Below are positions 1-9,903 of a DNA stretch of 64,000 bases, piece after piece. Every line of letters starts with the position of its first letter. Within the stretch, counting starts at the first letter, position 1. The position numbers were made by a program, and so were the translations under genes. Origin of the DNA: Lithodes maja (taxonomy: Eukaryota; Arthropoda; Malacostraca; Decapoda; Lithodidae); contig JBAKBP010001615.1 in assembly GCA_037953745.1 (NCBI GenBank), positions 142,145-206,144 on the forward strand, read 5' to 3'. Under the pieces are notes generated by a model, which had not been told where the DNA came from, ran no database searches, and saw nothing but the letters and a program-made list of their open reading frames with translations.

Positions 1-2
1 GC

Positions 3-341
3 TCGTATGCGGGTTGTCTTCAATTTAAACCTGTCATTGCATGTCCAGCCAAGGAACACTCAGCCTTTGCAGTCGCGGATTCACTATTACAACACGTATT
101 CCCGCATTTTGGTCTCCCACAGGCTATACATTCCGACAACGCCCCAGAATTCACAGGCCACGTCTGGACCCAGATATCACAGATCTTCGGCTACAAAATC
201 AGTCATTCATCTCCCTACTGGCCTCAAGGAAATTCAGTCTATGAACATAGCCACAGGACCATAGCCAACCAAATACGGACAAGGCTTCAACAAATGAACA
301 CCACAGACTGGCCAAGTCAAGTCCGCATAGTACAATGGGGT
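3..341 (+). pseudogene. Integrase core fragment of an LTR-retrotransposon pol (element X)
   Basis: The frame starting at position 3 is open for about 112 codons to a TAG at 339-341 and reads as the second half of a retroviral-type integrase core. I see HFGLPQAIHSDNAPEF, which holds the second catalytic Asp, and later SPYWPQGNSVYEHSHRT, where the catalytic Glu of the DDE triad would be the E in VYEHS. Upstream is KPVIACPAKEHSAFAV, the usual strand before it. The fragment lacks the zinc-binding domain and the first Asp, and it stops abruptly at a junction with opposite-strand pol sequence. It is a partial copy cut by the window edge and by an insertion. I cannot assign a clade. Confidence 0.75.
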
Positions 342-1021
342 TAGTTGCATGGACATCTAGAAATTTGGTGTGTGCATCTACAATAACCAGAAAATACTTG
401 TTTTCCAAGGGCCCTGCATAATCTATATGTAAGCTAGACCACGGTGATCCAGCATCTGGCCAGGAAAGGACTGGAGTGGTGGGTAGTTTCATATTCTTAA
501 AGCAAATGTTGCAACATCTTGTTAGTTCTGAAATATCTTGGTCAATCTTTGGCCACCACACCCAGTTCCTTGCCTCCGCCTTCATAGCTGAAATACCATT
601 ATGGCCAACATGCAAGTGCTCCAAGACCTTACAGCGCAGATCCCTTGGAACTACCACTCTGTTTCTGTACAGAATTACATTATCATGAAGGCTTAAGTCA
701 TTTTTCACCCTGGCATACTCAGCTAACTGCGGGCTGATATCATTACTCCATCCATACTTCAGACAGTTCAACAACTGACAGAGAATTACATCCTTCTTGG
801 TTAGTCCTCTGATAGTGGCAAAGGAAATCTCAAAATCTAATGATTCTACCAATTTAATGTACTCAGCCGGGGTTCCTGACACAATATCATCAGTAACTGG
901 TAGCCTACTGAGCGCATCTGCCACTACATTATCTTTTCCTGATTTGTGAACCAAGTCATAATCATATTGGGACAACAACAAAGCCCATCTTTGGATTCTG
1001 GCATTTGCATTAGAAGGAATT
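342..1021 (-). pseudogene. Ty3/gypsy pol fragment: RNase H end to integrase start, inverted
   Basis: Read on the minus strand from about 1021, this encodes the end of RNase H (ARIQRWALLLSQYDYDLV, then NVVADALSRLP), the linker, the HHCC zinc-binding domain of integrase (HVGHNG and CCNICF) and the first part of the integrase core (HIDYAGPLENKYFLVIVDAH). Family homology ends near ATNP at about 342. The frame stays open to 199, but beyond the junction it is only the reverse of element X. The fragment is about 220 residues, without RT and without the second and third catalytic integrase residues. It abuts a plus-strand RT fragment, so this gypsy copy has been broken and inverted. Confidence 0.8.
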
Positions 1022-1764
1022 GGCTTCGGTAAGGTATTTTCTAAGATTGACCTGCAGAATGCTTATTTGCAAATTCCAGTAGATCAGAAGAGCCAAGAAC
1101 TCTTAGTGATCAACACTCAGAAAGGACTGTTCAAGTATAGGAGGTTACCTTTTGGTCTCTCATCATCCCCAGCTATCTTTCAAAGGTTTATTTCCCAATT
1201 AATTGTTCAAGTAGAAGGTGTAGCAGCCTATCTAGATGACATAATCATTGCAGGTGACACAAAGGCTGAACATGATGAGAGGCTGAAGAGGGTACTCAAC
1301 ATTTTACAAGCTAATAATGTTCAGATTAACAAGAAGTCTAAGTTGCATGTAAGTGACATGGAATATTTAGGGTATCATATATCTGGTCATGGCATTAAGC
1401 CTTCTCCAAGCAAACTTCAGGCTATACTAGAGGCACCTTCCCCTCAGTCAACTGCAGAAGTACACTCCTTCTTGGGAATGATTACTTATTACTGTAAATT
1501 TATTAAGAACTTTTCAACCAAGCTTTCACCTTTGTATGATCTGTTGAAGAAAGGTGCAAAATTTCAGTGGACAGCCCTAGAGCACAAGGCATTTGAAGCC
1601 ATCAAAAGGGATTTAAAAAACTCAACCTTACTAACTAATTTTGATGGTCAATCTCCTCTGATTGTGGAAGTAAATGCATCTCCTACTGGGGTGGGTTGTG
1701 TTTTGTTGCAGGTCCAGGAGGGTGAAGAGAAACCAGTGTACTTTGCAAGCAAAAAACTGACAGC
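1022..1764 (+). pseudogene. Ty3/gypsy pol fragment: reverse transcriptase to RNase H start
   Basis: The plus strand encodes most of a gypsy RT. Visible motifs are KVFSKIDLQNAYLQIPV (palm strand with the first catalytic Asp), LPFGLSSSPAIFQRF, and YLDDIIIAG, the YxDD active site. The connection domain follows (EYLGYHISGHGIKP, FLGMITYYCKFI), then the first RNase H strand (PLIVEVNASPTGVGCVLL), where the usual catalytic TDAS is changed to VNAS. Homology stops after YFASKKLTA at about 1764, in mid RNase H. The minus-strand fragment at 342-1021 would follow this one in an intact pol, so the two probably derive from one element that suffered an inversion. A complete pol would be about three times longer. 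Confidence 0.8.
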
Positions 1765-2181
1765 GGCTTCCCCTATCTCCTCCAACCCCATCCTTCCCGT
1801 TCTTCACCTATCCCCTACCTCCCCTTCTTCCACCAATCCCGAACTACCTCCCCTCACTCCTCCACCCCGCAATATCCCTTTCTACTCACAACCCCATCCA
1901 CCCCACAACCCCATCCTTCTACCAGCAACACCATTTCCCCATCCCTTCCCATTCCAACCACCTCCTATCCTAAACCAAAACCTAGACACCCCAAACGCCC
2001 TTTCCGATCTAAACCCAAAGCACCCCATTTCCTCATCTCCCCACCATTAACCCCATCCCCACCTTCTCCCTCACAGCCTGTTTATTCCCGTTATGGCCGC
2101 CGTATAAACAAACCTAAAAAGTGGGAGCCACCTATGTCTACCAACCGGACACCTACGACTCCACCCTCGCCACCTCGATAA
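1765..2181 (+). pseudogene. Pro/Ser-rich tail and basic C-terminus of an LTR-retrotransposon pol (element X)
   Basis: This C-rich stretch reads as proline- and serine-rich protein in more than one frame. Its last part, ending at a TAA at 2179-2181, reads VYSRYGRRINKPKKW. A short SRxGRxxKPP-like segment is typical of the extreme C-terminus of integrase in gypsy-like elements. I infer that it belongs to the same element as the integrase core at 3-341 and that 342-1764 interrupts it. The low-complexity region does not allow a secure reading frame between 1765 and 2080. Confidence 0.4.
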
Positions 2182-3302
2182 TGAAGATGTATGAGGATTC
2201 ACGAACTGCGGTGAGGGTGAAAGGTGTACTGAATGAGGAGTTCCCAGTCCGTGTTGTAGTTCATCAGGGTTCAGGGTTAAGCCCCCTCCTCTTTATCATG
2301 GTCCTGGAGGCACTGTCTAGAGATTTTAGATCTGGACTCCCGTGGGAACTGTTTTATGCAGACGATTTAGTCCTAATAGCTGACACTGTGCAAGATGCTG
2401 AGGCCAAATTCAGAAGATGGAGAGAGGGCATGGCGAGCAAAGGTTTAAGAGTCAATATTAGCAAAACCAAGGTTATGCATTGTAGATTGAGACAAGGCAA
2501 TGTGGAAAAGAGCGGTGCATACCCATGTGCAGTGTGTGGAAAGGGTGTGGGCGCTAACTCGATTCGGTGTAGCATCTGTCGATGTTGGGTGCACCATGGG
2601 AGTAAGCACTATAGTAGAATAAAAGGACTCCTGCCGAAGGATAAGTCAGAAATAGAGAAATTTGAGTGCGTAGTGTGCAAGGGCGAGCTTGTGTTAAAAG
2701 ATGATCCTGTGGCTGTAAATTTTGGAAATGAGTCATTGGAGCTGGTGGACAAGTTTTGTTACCTAGGAGATACCATCTCTGCCGGTGTTGGGGCCAAGGC
2801 TGCCACTGTCGCTAGAATTAGATGTGGCTGGGGGAAGTTCAAAGAACTGCTGCCAATTCTGACCATGAAAAGAATGCATCTCCCCCTGAAGGGAAATGTG
2901 TATGCCTCATGTGTTAGAAGTGCAATGACGTATGCCTCAGAAACATGGATGTCAACAGAATGGAACGTAATGAGCTGAGAATGGTGAGATGGATGTGTGC
3001 GGCCAAACTGCAGGATAGAATAACAAATGATGAGCTGAGGAAACGTTTAGGTATAAAGAGTATTAGTGAGGAGATGCATACAAGCAGACTGGGATGGTAT
3101 GGGCATATGGAGAGAATAGATGAACAAAATTGGGTGAAATGAAGCAGGTCTGTGATTGTGGAGGGAGCTGCACCAAGGGGTGGGCCGAGGAAGACCTGGG
3201 ATCGGACTATACGCACCGATCTCAAATCCAAAAACTTGACAAGTGAAGCAGCCCTTAACAGGGTTGCCTGGAATGCCGCCATTAGGACAAGAGACTGAAA
3301 CT
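2177..3302 (+). pseudogene. RTE-type LINE ORF2, 3' part with PHD-like insert (plus copy)
   Basis: This is a 5'-truncated non-LTR reverse transcriptase. RT motifs include VHQGSGLSPLLFIMVLEAL and FYADDLVLIAD (catalytic ADD). Between GLRVNISKTKVMHC and KFCYLGDTISAG, the positions of RT motifs D and E, sits a Cys/His-rich module of about 70 residues (CAVCGKGV, CSICRCWVHHGSK, CVVCKGELV) that looks like a PHD/RING-type zinc finger. Against the minus-strand copy, about 16 bp are missing after SETW near 2949, shifting the frame. A TGA at 3140-3142 interrupts the next frame. The protein end RTRD plus stop falls at about 3298. The 3' UTR is cut by another LINE at 3302 and resumes at 5031. The RTE assignment rests on family resemblance only. 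Confidence 0.75.
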
Positions 3303-3440
3303 TTATAGTCAACCCATAATAGGCGCATATGGATAATTATTGGTGCTATTAATGGTACAATGAATATTTTAGTGACGAAAAACCTCAAATACGTCAGCAC
3401 AGGGGGACGTTTTCATTTACCCCCGTGCGCACTTCAGAGG
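3303..3440 (+). repeat. 3' fragment of TTAA-flanked MITE family 1
   Basis: This is about 138 bp matching the right end of the complete MITE-1 copies at 14445-15033 and 46026-46654. It includes the stretch reading AACCCATAATAGGCGCATAT and the terminal AGG followed by TTAA at 3441-3444. The left three quarters of the MITE are absent. It is fused directly to LINE coding sequence on its right and to RTE 3' UTR on its left. Confidence 0.8.
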
Positions 3441-4633
3441 TTAAAGATAAATCAGGTAAAATTACAGCAAAAGACAACTACCGCCCAGTAGCACTTGCTA
3501 GTGTGGTGAGTAAGGTAGTTGAAATGATAATGCTAGAAAGAATGTCTGCATATATTGTCACCAGCAGCAATCAGTTTGGCTTTAAGAAAAATCATGGCAC
3601 AGACCAATGCATATATGTGCTGAAAGAAGTGATTGATACATACAACAAACTAAATAGCTCAATTTTCTCTTGTTTTCTTGATGCAAGTAAGGCTTTTGAT
3701 AGGGTGTGTCACAAAACCTTATTTGAAAAATTAGTTAACAGGGGAGTGCCTAGCTATATTGTTAGGATACTTATTTTCTGGTATGCTAATCAAAAAATGT
3801 GTGTAAGATGGGGCAACATCCTGTCAGGCTCTTTCGCCGTAACCAATGGTGTTAGGCAGGGGGGGATATTGTCTCCGTATCTTTTCAACGTCTACATGGA
3901 TGATCTTAGTCTGGAGCTGAACAAGACTCGCACTGGGTGCTGTATTGGCAGCACCATTGTAAATCATCTCATGTATGCTGATGACCTAGCCTTAATCGCG
4001 CCCTCTGGAGCAGGACTGGATAAATTATTAAGAGTATGTGAACAATTTGGAATCGAACATTCAGTCAAATTTAATCCTATAAAGAGCAATATCATAATAT
4101 TTAAATCTAACCTTCTATTGAAATCAAAGCTACCTAAATTCCATTTATATGAAGAAATTATAGAAGAAGTAAGTAAAGTAAAGTATCTAGGACACTATAT
4201 TTCATGTGATCGCTCAGATGATGAGGATATGGGTCGTCAGCGAAGGCAACTTTACATGCAGGGAAATTCAATATTAAGAAAATTTCATATGTGCACATGG
4301 GATACAAAAATAACATTGTTCAACTCCTACTGCTCACCAATGTATACAGCACAACTATGGTGGAACTATAAGAAAATTACAGTGAATAGACTAAGTATCT
4401 CATATCACAATATCATGAAAATGTTTCTGGGGCTCTCAAAATATGAGAGTACAAGTACGCTATGTGCCTATATGAACTTACACTGTTACAAATCACTCAT
4501 TAGAAAGCTAACATATAAATTCATTCAGCGCCTTAACACTTCTGAGAACAGGATCATTAAAATGCTACAAACTCCAAGCATAGTGTACACCTCCAGGATC
4601 CAGGCACACTGGAGGAAGTTGCTCTATATTTAA
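3441..4633 (+). pseudogene. 5'-truncated LINE reverse transcriptase
   Basis: An uninterrupted frame of about 395 codons encodes a non-LTR reverse transcriptase without its endonuclease domain. Motifs in order are NYRPVALASVVSKVVE, FGFKKNHGTDQCIY, CFLDASKAFDRVCH (first catalytic Asp), NGVRQGGILSPYLFNVYMDD and HLMYADDLALIAP (the ADD active site), then KVKYLGHYIS (thumb region). A C-terminal part ends at a TAA at 4631-4633. I place it loosely in the CR1/L2/Rex1 assemblage and am unsure of the clade. No start codon belongs to it: its 5' border is the TTAA of an inherited MITE fragment. Although the frame is open, the copy lacks endonuclease and 5' UTR and should be dead. Confidence 0.85.
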
Positions 4634-5030
4634 CCTTAAGTAATGATTTCAGGTCTGCTACTCTACAGAATTAGCATACCGGTACTGATCCTCATAGTGC
4701 AGTACAGTACCGATATTCCTATACTGTACTGTAGCAACATACTGTACCGGAAGCTAAATGATGTGAGGCATGGTACTGTACACAATTAGGACAGTGGTTT
4801 TGGTAACACAGTAGTTTGATGACCACTGTTTTTGGTTGAGGCAGTGCTGTGAACTACATGATAGCAAGCTGGGTACTATTTAATTTCTTTTTATTTTATG
4901 TAGCCTATGTACAGTAGCTTATATATATTTATATATATTTATGTTACTGTAAGGTATATATGGACCCCAGTATGGTCCCCTCTGTACTGTGTGAGTCTGA
5001 AATAAAGTATTATTATTATTATTATTATTA
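4634..5030 (+). repeat. LINE 3' UTR ending in an (ATT)n tail
   Basis: This is AT-rich noncoding sequence downstream of the LINE stop codon, with several short GTACTGTAC-like repeats between 4670 and 4800. It contains AATAAA near 5000 and ends in an (ATT)n run at about 5006-5029. A short simple-repeat tail instead of poly(A) marks the 3' terminus of many non-L1 LINEs. The flank begins with AAACT, which also lies at 3298-3302, and I read this pair as a 5-bp target-site duplication. Confidence 0.7.
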
Positions 5031-5084
5031 AACTGCACGTATGTGTGGAGTACTCGGTTTTAAAATGTTATGTATGTATGTATT
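5031..5084 (+). repeat. Displaced 3' tail of the plus-strand RTE LINE
   Basis: This is the continuation of the 3' UTR of the RTE LINE at 2177-3302, displaced by the inserted LINE. It matches the reverse complement of 6861-6913, which lies directly next to the RTE stop codon in the minus-strand copy. It ends in an (ATGT)n tail, apparently the natural 3' terminus of this LINE family. Confidence 0.8.
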
Positions 5085-6860
5085 AGATATTGTTGCCAAG
5101 TTGTTATTGGGAGTAGTAAGCCAAGTGTGAATGAAACAAATATGGCAACCGCAAGAAGGAGGATCAGGATATTCTAACGAAGATGTTACAGAGAGAGCAC
5201 ATTTCCTGCATTTGCACCCAGTGGGGCAAGGATAATGACGCCGGGATGTCGAGGGGCTGTCGGATGGGGCATGCAAAGCATCTATGGTGGTGGGCAAAGG
5301 CTCAGACACAGCAGGTGGAAGTGATTGAACAGCTGTGCGAGGACGCCTGTGCGACCACTGTGGCAACGGTTCAGAAAGGGACAAAGGAGGGGAGGAGGGA
5401 CTGGAAGCTTTACGCTTTGTCAGTCGTTTACGCCTATCAGGTGATTGAGCAGTTTCGGAAGGAACCACCTCAGCATCTGGAAGGCGGTCACCAGAGCGCA
5501 AGGCAAAGTGATTAGAGGTCACAGTATTGGTAGGCGGAGGCATAAGCACCGGAGGCTCCATGGAAAGGGAAGAGTAACAGCGTGGAGGCATAACTGAAGT
5601 CGTAGGTGGTGTTGGTGGTACGACAAAGTCACGAGGCCTGAGAGACTGGAGAATGCCTGTCTATAGGTGTTGCGTTTGGCTGGATCATGGATCCCTCTTA
5701 CAGACAGTTCTTGCTTGGCTGGAGGGATAGTGAAGCCAGAATGGGCTTTCAGTAGCTGGAGTTCAGTATTGAATATATAGAACTCGCAAGTTTTAGAGCG
5801 AGCATGTTGATCACCACCGCAACTGATGCATCGAGCGTTGACACAATTCCAGGTGGTCTCGTGTTCTGTAGGCCCACAATAGGCACATATGGGTCGATTG
5901 GAGCAGGCCTTGGTGGGATGCTTGAAGGAGGGACACTGTCGATATTGAAGAGGTGGAGGGACGTAAGGGTGAACCTCGTGACTATCACCCATGAATCCAT
6001 GATGATAATTCTGTCAGGGAGGGTTTTCCCAGTGAACGTAAAGGTGGCCAATTTGAGTGATTGGCCAGTGCGGCAATTAAGGCAATCATACATGTCAACC
6101 TTAGTGCAACAATGTCCACGCAATTGGAGGGATTCCAGCAGGGCATGCTCGTTGCTCAGAATGTGGAAGGACAACAGTTCCTTGGATGGAATTAAAGAAC
6201 TCATGGGCACTGACTGTGACCGGCACATCATCCAATGTTTTGAATTTGAGAAAGGCACTAGATTGGCGCTTAGTACTGGCTTCAACTAACCAACTATGGG
6301 AATCCTGAGATCTTATTGTCATAGCACGGGAAGGATTTGCATGGAAGAGTATATATTCTAGTTCCCAACGTTGCAACGGAATAGCGGGGGTGATAACTAA
6401 GCACCGAGGCCATGCAGCTGCTCCGAACAGGTCATCAAGATGAAGAATGGTAGGATCTGGGACACGTACAGGGCGTCAACGCTTATTCCTGGGTACAGTA
6501 TATGGCCGGAGTGTAAGAACGGGCATATCACTGACACCTTGTTCCATCTGAGTAGGCGAGAGGGAAGCAGAAGCTGTTATAAATGTGCCATGGTTACTTA
6601 CAACACAGGTACTAACTACTGGTGTGTTAGTCGTAGATGTGGTAGGCTAGAGCCAGATATGACAAGGCTCACAGAACTTTGAACAGTAGAGGGTGAAGGC
6701 ACTCTCTGGGCCATAATTGTAGTTGATAGCACTTCGTCAGTGGGTAAAGATATAGGACATTGTGGTGGGTGCCACACCTGGAGTGGGGATCTTGGCACTG
6801 CTGGCTTCAGGCAAAAGGTCCGAGACACAGCTCAAATTCTCGCAGAGGTCATGCGTCGGT
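5085..6860 (-). pseudogene. LINE ORF1 (gag-like, zinc-knuckle) remnant, several frameshifts
   Basis: Read from right to left, several frames join into a LINE ORF1-like protein. It runs from a Ser/Pro-rich N-terminus (about 6830-6480) to a segment with FGAAAWPRCLVITPAIPLQR and WLVEASTKRQSSAF at about 6430-6250. A TFTFTGKTLPDRIII strand follows near 6050. Next come tandem zinc knuckles at about 5950-5790 (CPSFKHPTKACSNRPICAYC, NCVNARCISCGG). A Ser/Pro-rich tail runs to about 5200. Such proteins bind LINE RNA. At least three frame changes are needed, so it is not functional. No matching ORF2 is nearby. RTE 3' tails flank it tail to tail on both sides. Confidence 0.6.
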
Positions 6861-7140
6861 GCATACATACATACATAAAATTTTAAGACTGAGTGCTCCA
6901 CACATACGTGCAGTTTCAGTCTCTTGTCCTAATGGCGGCGTTCAAGGCAACCCTGTTAAGGGCTGCTTCACTTGTCAAGTTTTTGGATTTGAGATCGGCA
7001 TGTATAGTCCGATCCCAGGTCTTCATCGGTCCACCCCTTGGTGCAGCTCCCTCCACAATCACAGACCTGCATCTTTTCACCCAATTTTGTTCATCCATTC
7101 TCTCCACATGTCCATACCATCCCAGTCTACTTGTACGCAT
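6861..7140 (-). pseudogene. RTE LINE (minus copy): ORF2 C-terminus and 3' tail
   Basis: The minus strand encodes the last residues of the RTE ORF2, from TSRLGWYGHVERMDEQNW through IVEGAAPRGGPMKTWDRTIH to RTRD and its stop at about 6916. The 3' UTR and (ATGT)n tail follow, ending near 6861. The preceding codons lie at 23319 and above, on the other side of Gypsy-A: SISEVMR joins to TSRLGW in frame when Gypsy-A and one copy of its 5-bp duplication are removed. The plus copy at about 3060-3100 has the same residues without interruption. Confidence 0.85.
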
Positions 7141-7373
7141 TGAAGCTACAACAACCTTGATAATCCTTTCTTGCACAAGGATGTAGAATAAAAGTCCAGA
7201 GATAAGTTTGTAGGTTCTTATTAGCCAAAGATACAGAGAGCTGGGGGACACTGTTATGCTGAGTGCCGACCGGATGTTATTGATGAAAACATGTGCAGCG
7301 GTGCCGGATATATTTGGTGCAACGCTGCCGATTCTACAGAGTACGGTATATTATCATGGGATATTAAACAATA
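7141..7373 (-). repeat. Gypsy-A 3' LTR, distal part
   Basis: These 233 bp match 22977-23209 of the 5' LTR base for base in length, with scattered substitutions. The LTR ends in CA (minus strand) at 7141 next to the CGCAT duplication. Its inner edge at 7373 is the left border of the DIRS insertion. Confidence 0.9.
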
Positions 7374-7728
7374 TAGGTTTGACTCCTGTAAGGAGATAAA
7401 GAAAACCTAATATTTAGTAGTGGCCCCGTAATCATTGACGAACATGCCTATTACATAAGGCATCCTCTTCAAACACTAATCCGCCGTAGTTTCAATCTAC
7501 CGCGCAGAGCATTTAAAATCTGAGGAGCCTTCATCATGAGCGCATGCGACCTCACTCATGGCTTCAGTCATTATGAATTGGGTTCTCACTACGAAAAAAC
7601 TTCGTAAAAAAATAAAAAACAAAAAGAAAATAAGAATAACTATCCAATAAGCTTTCCATCATATCGTGGATGTACTTGTGTGGATCTTTAACCAGACGCT
7701 GATTCAGGCGTCATTCTTCCTTCACTGA
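7374..7728 (-). repeat. DIRS-1 3' inverted terminal repeat
   Basis: From about 7411 to 7728 this matches the reverse complement of 16326-16636 with few differences, including the GGCATCCTCTTCAAACAC and CTTCGTAAAAAA stretches. It carries an extra outer segment of about 37 bp starting TAGGTTTGACTCC that the other ITR lacks. Unequal ITRs of this kind are known in DIRS elements. Confidence 0.85.
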
Positions 7729-7798
7729 CATATCAAGTGAACCAAAATCCTTAATACATCAACGAATGGGAAGGGGATGGTCGGGAGGGCCCCAGTCA

Positions 7799-7903
7799 TC
7801 AATGATTACGGGGCCACTACTAAATATTAGGTTTTCTTTATCTCCTTACAGGAGTCAAACCTATAATTTATTAGTGGCCCCTCCATCATTGACGAACATG
7901 CCT
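7799..7903. repeat. DIRS-1 internal complementary region
   Basis: Positions 7799-7863 are the reverse complement of the outer 65 bp of the 3' ITR (7374-7438). Positions 7864-7903 are the reverse complement of the outer end of the 5' ITR at 16646 inwards. The region thus spells the two element termini joined end to end. In DIRS biology this sequence is thought to template circularisation of the replication intermediate. It lies between the recombinase gene and the 3' ITR, as expected. Confidence 0.85.
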
Positions 7904-8597
7904 GATTTCTAAGACTGGAGGGGGACATTCGTAATCATATCATAACTCTAGAAAAGCAGATAATCAAACAACCACATAGTATTCTTACTTTTGTAAAAAA
8001 GAGATATTCGGGTGCATAAACTTTATACAGCCTAAATCTTCAAAAAGGGGTACAAGCAGGAGCGTGCTTCAAAGAAGCCTGCTTGAAAAAGGATTAACTC
8101 TGAGACTCTGAGCACAGATCTGCTAGTTAAGAAGGCACCCCACTTAAAGTAAGTGGGGAAAACTAAAAATGTATAAGTTTACATGTGCACATATAAACCC
8201 CATTAACTAGTGGATAATTATATTCCTAAAAATATAACCAAACATAAATGAATTCTTGTACATTCGTAGAAGTACTGAACTCGTGTACTTATGCAGAAGT
8301 AATTAATGCAAAAGTAAAAGTCGTAGTTGCCACTACCGAGATTTCTCAAAAATCTATTGCTACACAGCCAAAGCTACTTACAACAAGAATTGTCGTAACA
8401 CTACTATTGGCATTTAGCACAATTTCCTGCAATGAATACTACAGAGAAATTTTATAATACAATGCCTACAACCAGTATCACAGCTCGTATGTTCCGAACA
8501 CATACTCCGGAGGGGTCTAGGGTGTCCTATGTCACACTGACTGCACCCCCCCCCCCCTTTTTCTTGAAATTAAACAAAACGTGACAAAAAGGGCCAC
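7904..8597 (-). other. DIRS-1 3' noncoding region
   Basis: This is AT-rich sequence between the recombinase stop region and the internal complementary region. It holds a run of about 14 C residues near 8548-8561. I see no gene; a 69-codon plus-strand frame at 8248-8457 has no recognisable features. Confidence 0.4.
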
Positions 8598-9470
8598 CTA
8601 GACCCTCTGCCGTAAAGCTATACATGGCAAGGAAGGTTTGTCCAGAGCTACTGAAAGGTATCGAGGCAAAAACTCCTGATTAGAGGCCCACAACTGTGTG
8701 GACGTAATAACTTCCACCGAAAGATTATTAAGGAAACGTAAAGAGGCTGTCCCCTTGCGTAAATCGTGGGTCTTACCCACAACGCCGGGATGCTTCTCTT
8801 TAAAGTCCTCGACCAAGAGAGAAGCCAGTGTACACTCCATCAATTGTTCACCCGGACTTGCGACCCATAAAGCACCCTGGTGATTTAGAGGTGCCACTCT
8901 TAAATATTTGGTTAGAGCTTGCACTGGGCAAAAAAGATGGTGCACCTTTCCCCTGTTTAACGCCGGCACCGTGAACTCTGAAAACACGTGTTCACTGTGC
9001 TCAATCTCGGCTATGAATCCTGGGGAAGGTGCAATGTGAATACACTCATGAAGCCTATCAAACCTGAAGCAATTAGGTGCGTTGCTCATCGTCGCCAGCT
9101 CAGATACTCTGTTCCCGGTAGCCAAAGCCATAAGGAATACAGCCCATTTGTAAAATCTGCAGTCTTTGGTACATACGGGAACGAGAATAACAACGATGCT
9201 TTGTCCAGAGACCATATAGGCCTGAGCTGACGGGGAGGTGGGCGGAGTTTAAAACCTGCCCACATAAATAACTTTCAGATAAATGTTTCTGCATGAACAG
9301 ATAAATTAAATAATAAACAACCAACGCCACCGAGGGCACAGTTTGTTTTGTTCGAAGAATCCGAGACGTAAAAGCTTTCCAATGCGATTGAAACTGTCGC
9401 TTTGTAGACTGGGTATATTGATTCGTGAATATCTTGGTCACGTTGCTACCATAAGGTGCTAGCCACTTGG
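8598..9470 (-). pseudogene. Tyrosine recombinase of DIRS-1, frameshifted
   Basis: Two overlapping minus-strand frames make one recombinase. The first (about 9441-9220) is the N-terminal DNA-binding domain, with TKRQFQSHWKAFTS and VALVVYYLIYLFMQKHLS. The second (9215-8598) is the catalytic domain. It has KWAVFLMALATGNRVSELAT with the first catalytic Arg, THDLRKGTASLRFL with the HxxR motif, and QLWASNQEFLPRYLSVALD with the Trp/His position and the nucleophilic Tyr. These residues are all present. One frame change near 9215-9230 breaks the gene, so it is a recent or mild pseudogene. The enzyme class integrates circular DNA without target duplication. DIRS is preferred over Crypton because of the ITRs and internal complementary region. 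Confidence 0.8.
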
Positions 9471-9471
9471 C

Positions 9472-9903
9472 CTACTGAATGTCCAAAATGAACAAGTCCG
9501 TGAGGTTTCTAGGTTGCCAATTGTGTTCTAAGTGGAACAACCTGACCAGGAGGGACACTGGGTGCGGGCACCACGTGTTCAAATGCTGGTACCACACTGC
9601 GCCGGCCACAGGGGCGCGATTAGCGAGACTACGCCTCGCTAATCCTGTAGTTTGTTGACTACGTGGCACATTAGAGACGCGTCTGGCGGCGGAAAAGAGA
9701 TAAATGGAACTCAACCTGTTCTCGTCCGTCATCAGAGCGTCAGGTCCGCCCGCCGGCGTTATCGTCCGGCGTGTGAGGTACAACTGTGAGTATCGCCATA
9801 CACCTTGGCTGTGGCTGTCCCTCGCTTGCGAGCTCGGTATACTCCCTGAACGGGAGCCCTCGTCCGAGTCCCGTAAAGGTTTATGATAATTAAAAGCTCC
9901 CAT
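9472..9903 (-). pseudogene. Open frame upstream of the recombinase, possible N-terminal extension
   Basis: A minus-strand frame of about 143 codons ends at a stop directly before the recombinase frame. It contains VWYQHLNTWCPHPVSLLVRL and an Arg/Ser-rich first half. It shows none of the RT, RNase H or methyltransferase motifs I know. It may be the start of the recombinase ORF or the end of a pol ORF, and I cannot decide which. Confidence 0.35.

Noticed and set aside
1771..2050. Proline-rich host protein at the window start
   Set aside because: The frame is low-complexity sequence continuing from a gypsy RNase H fragment. A pol C-terminus reads in another frame downstream.
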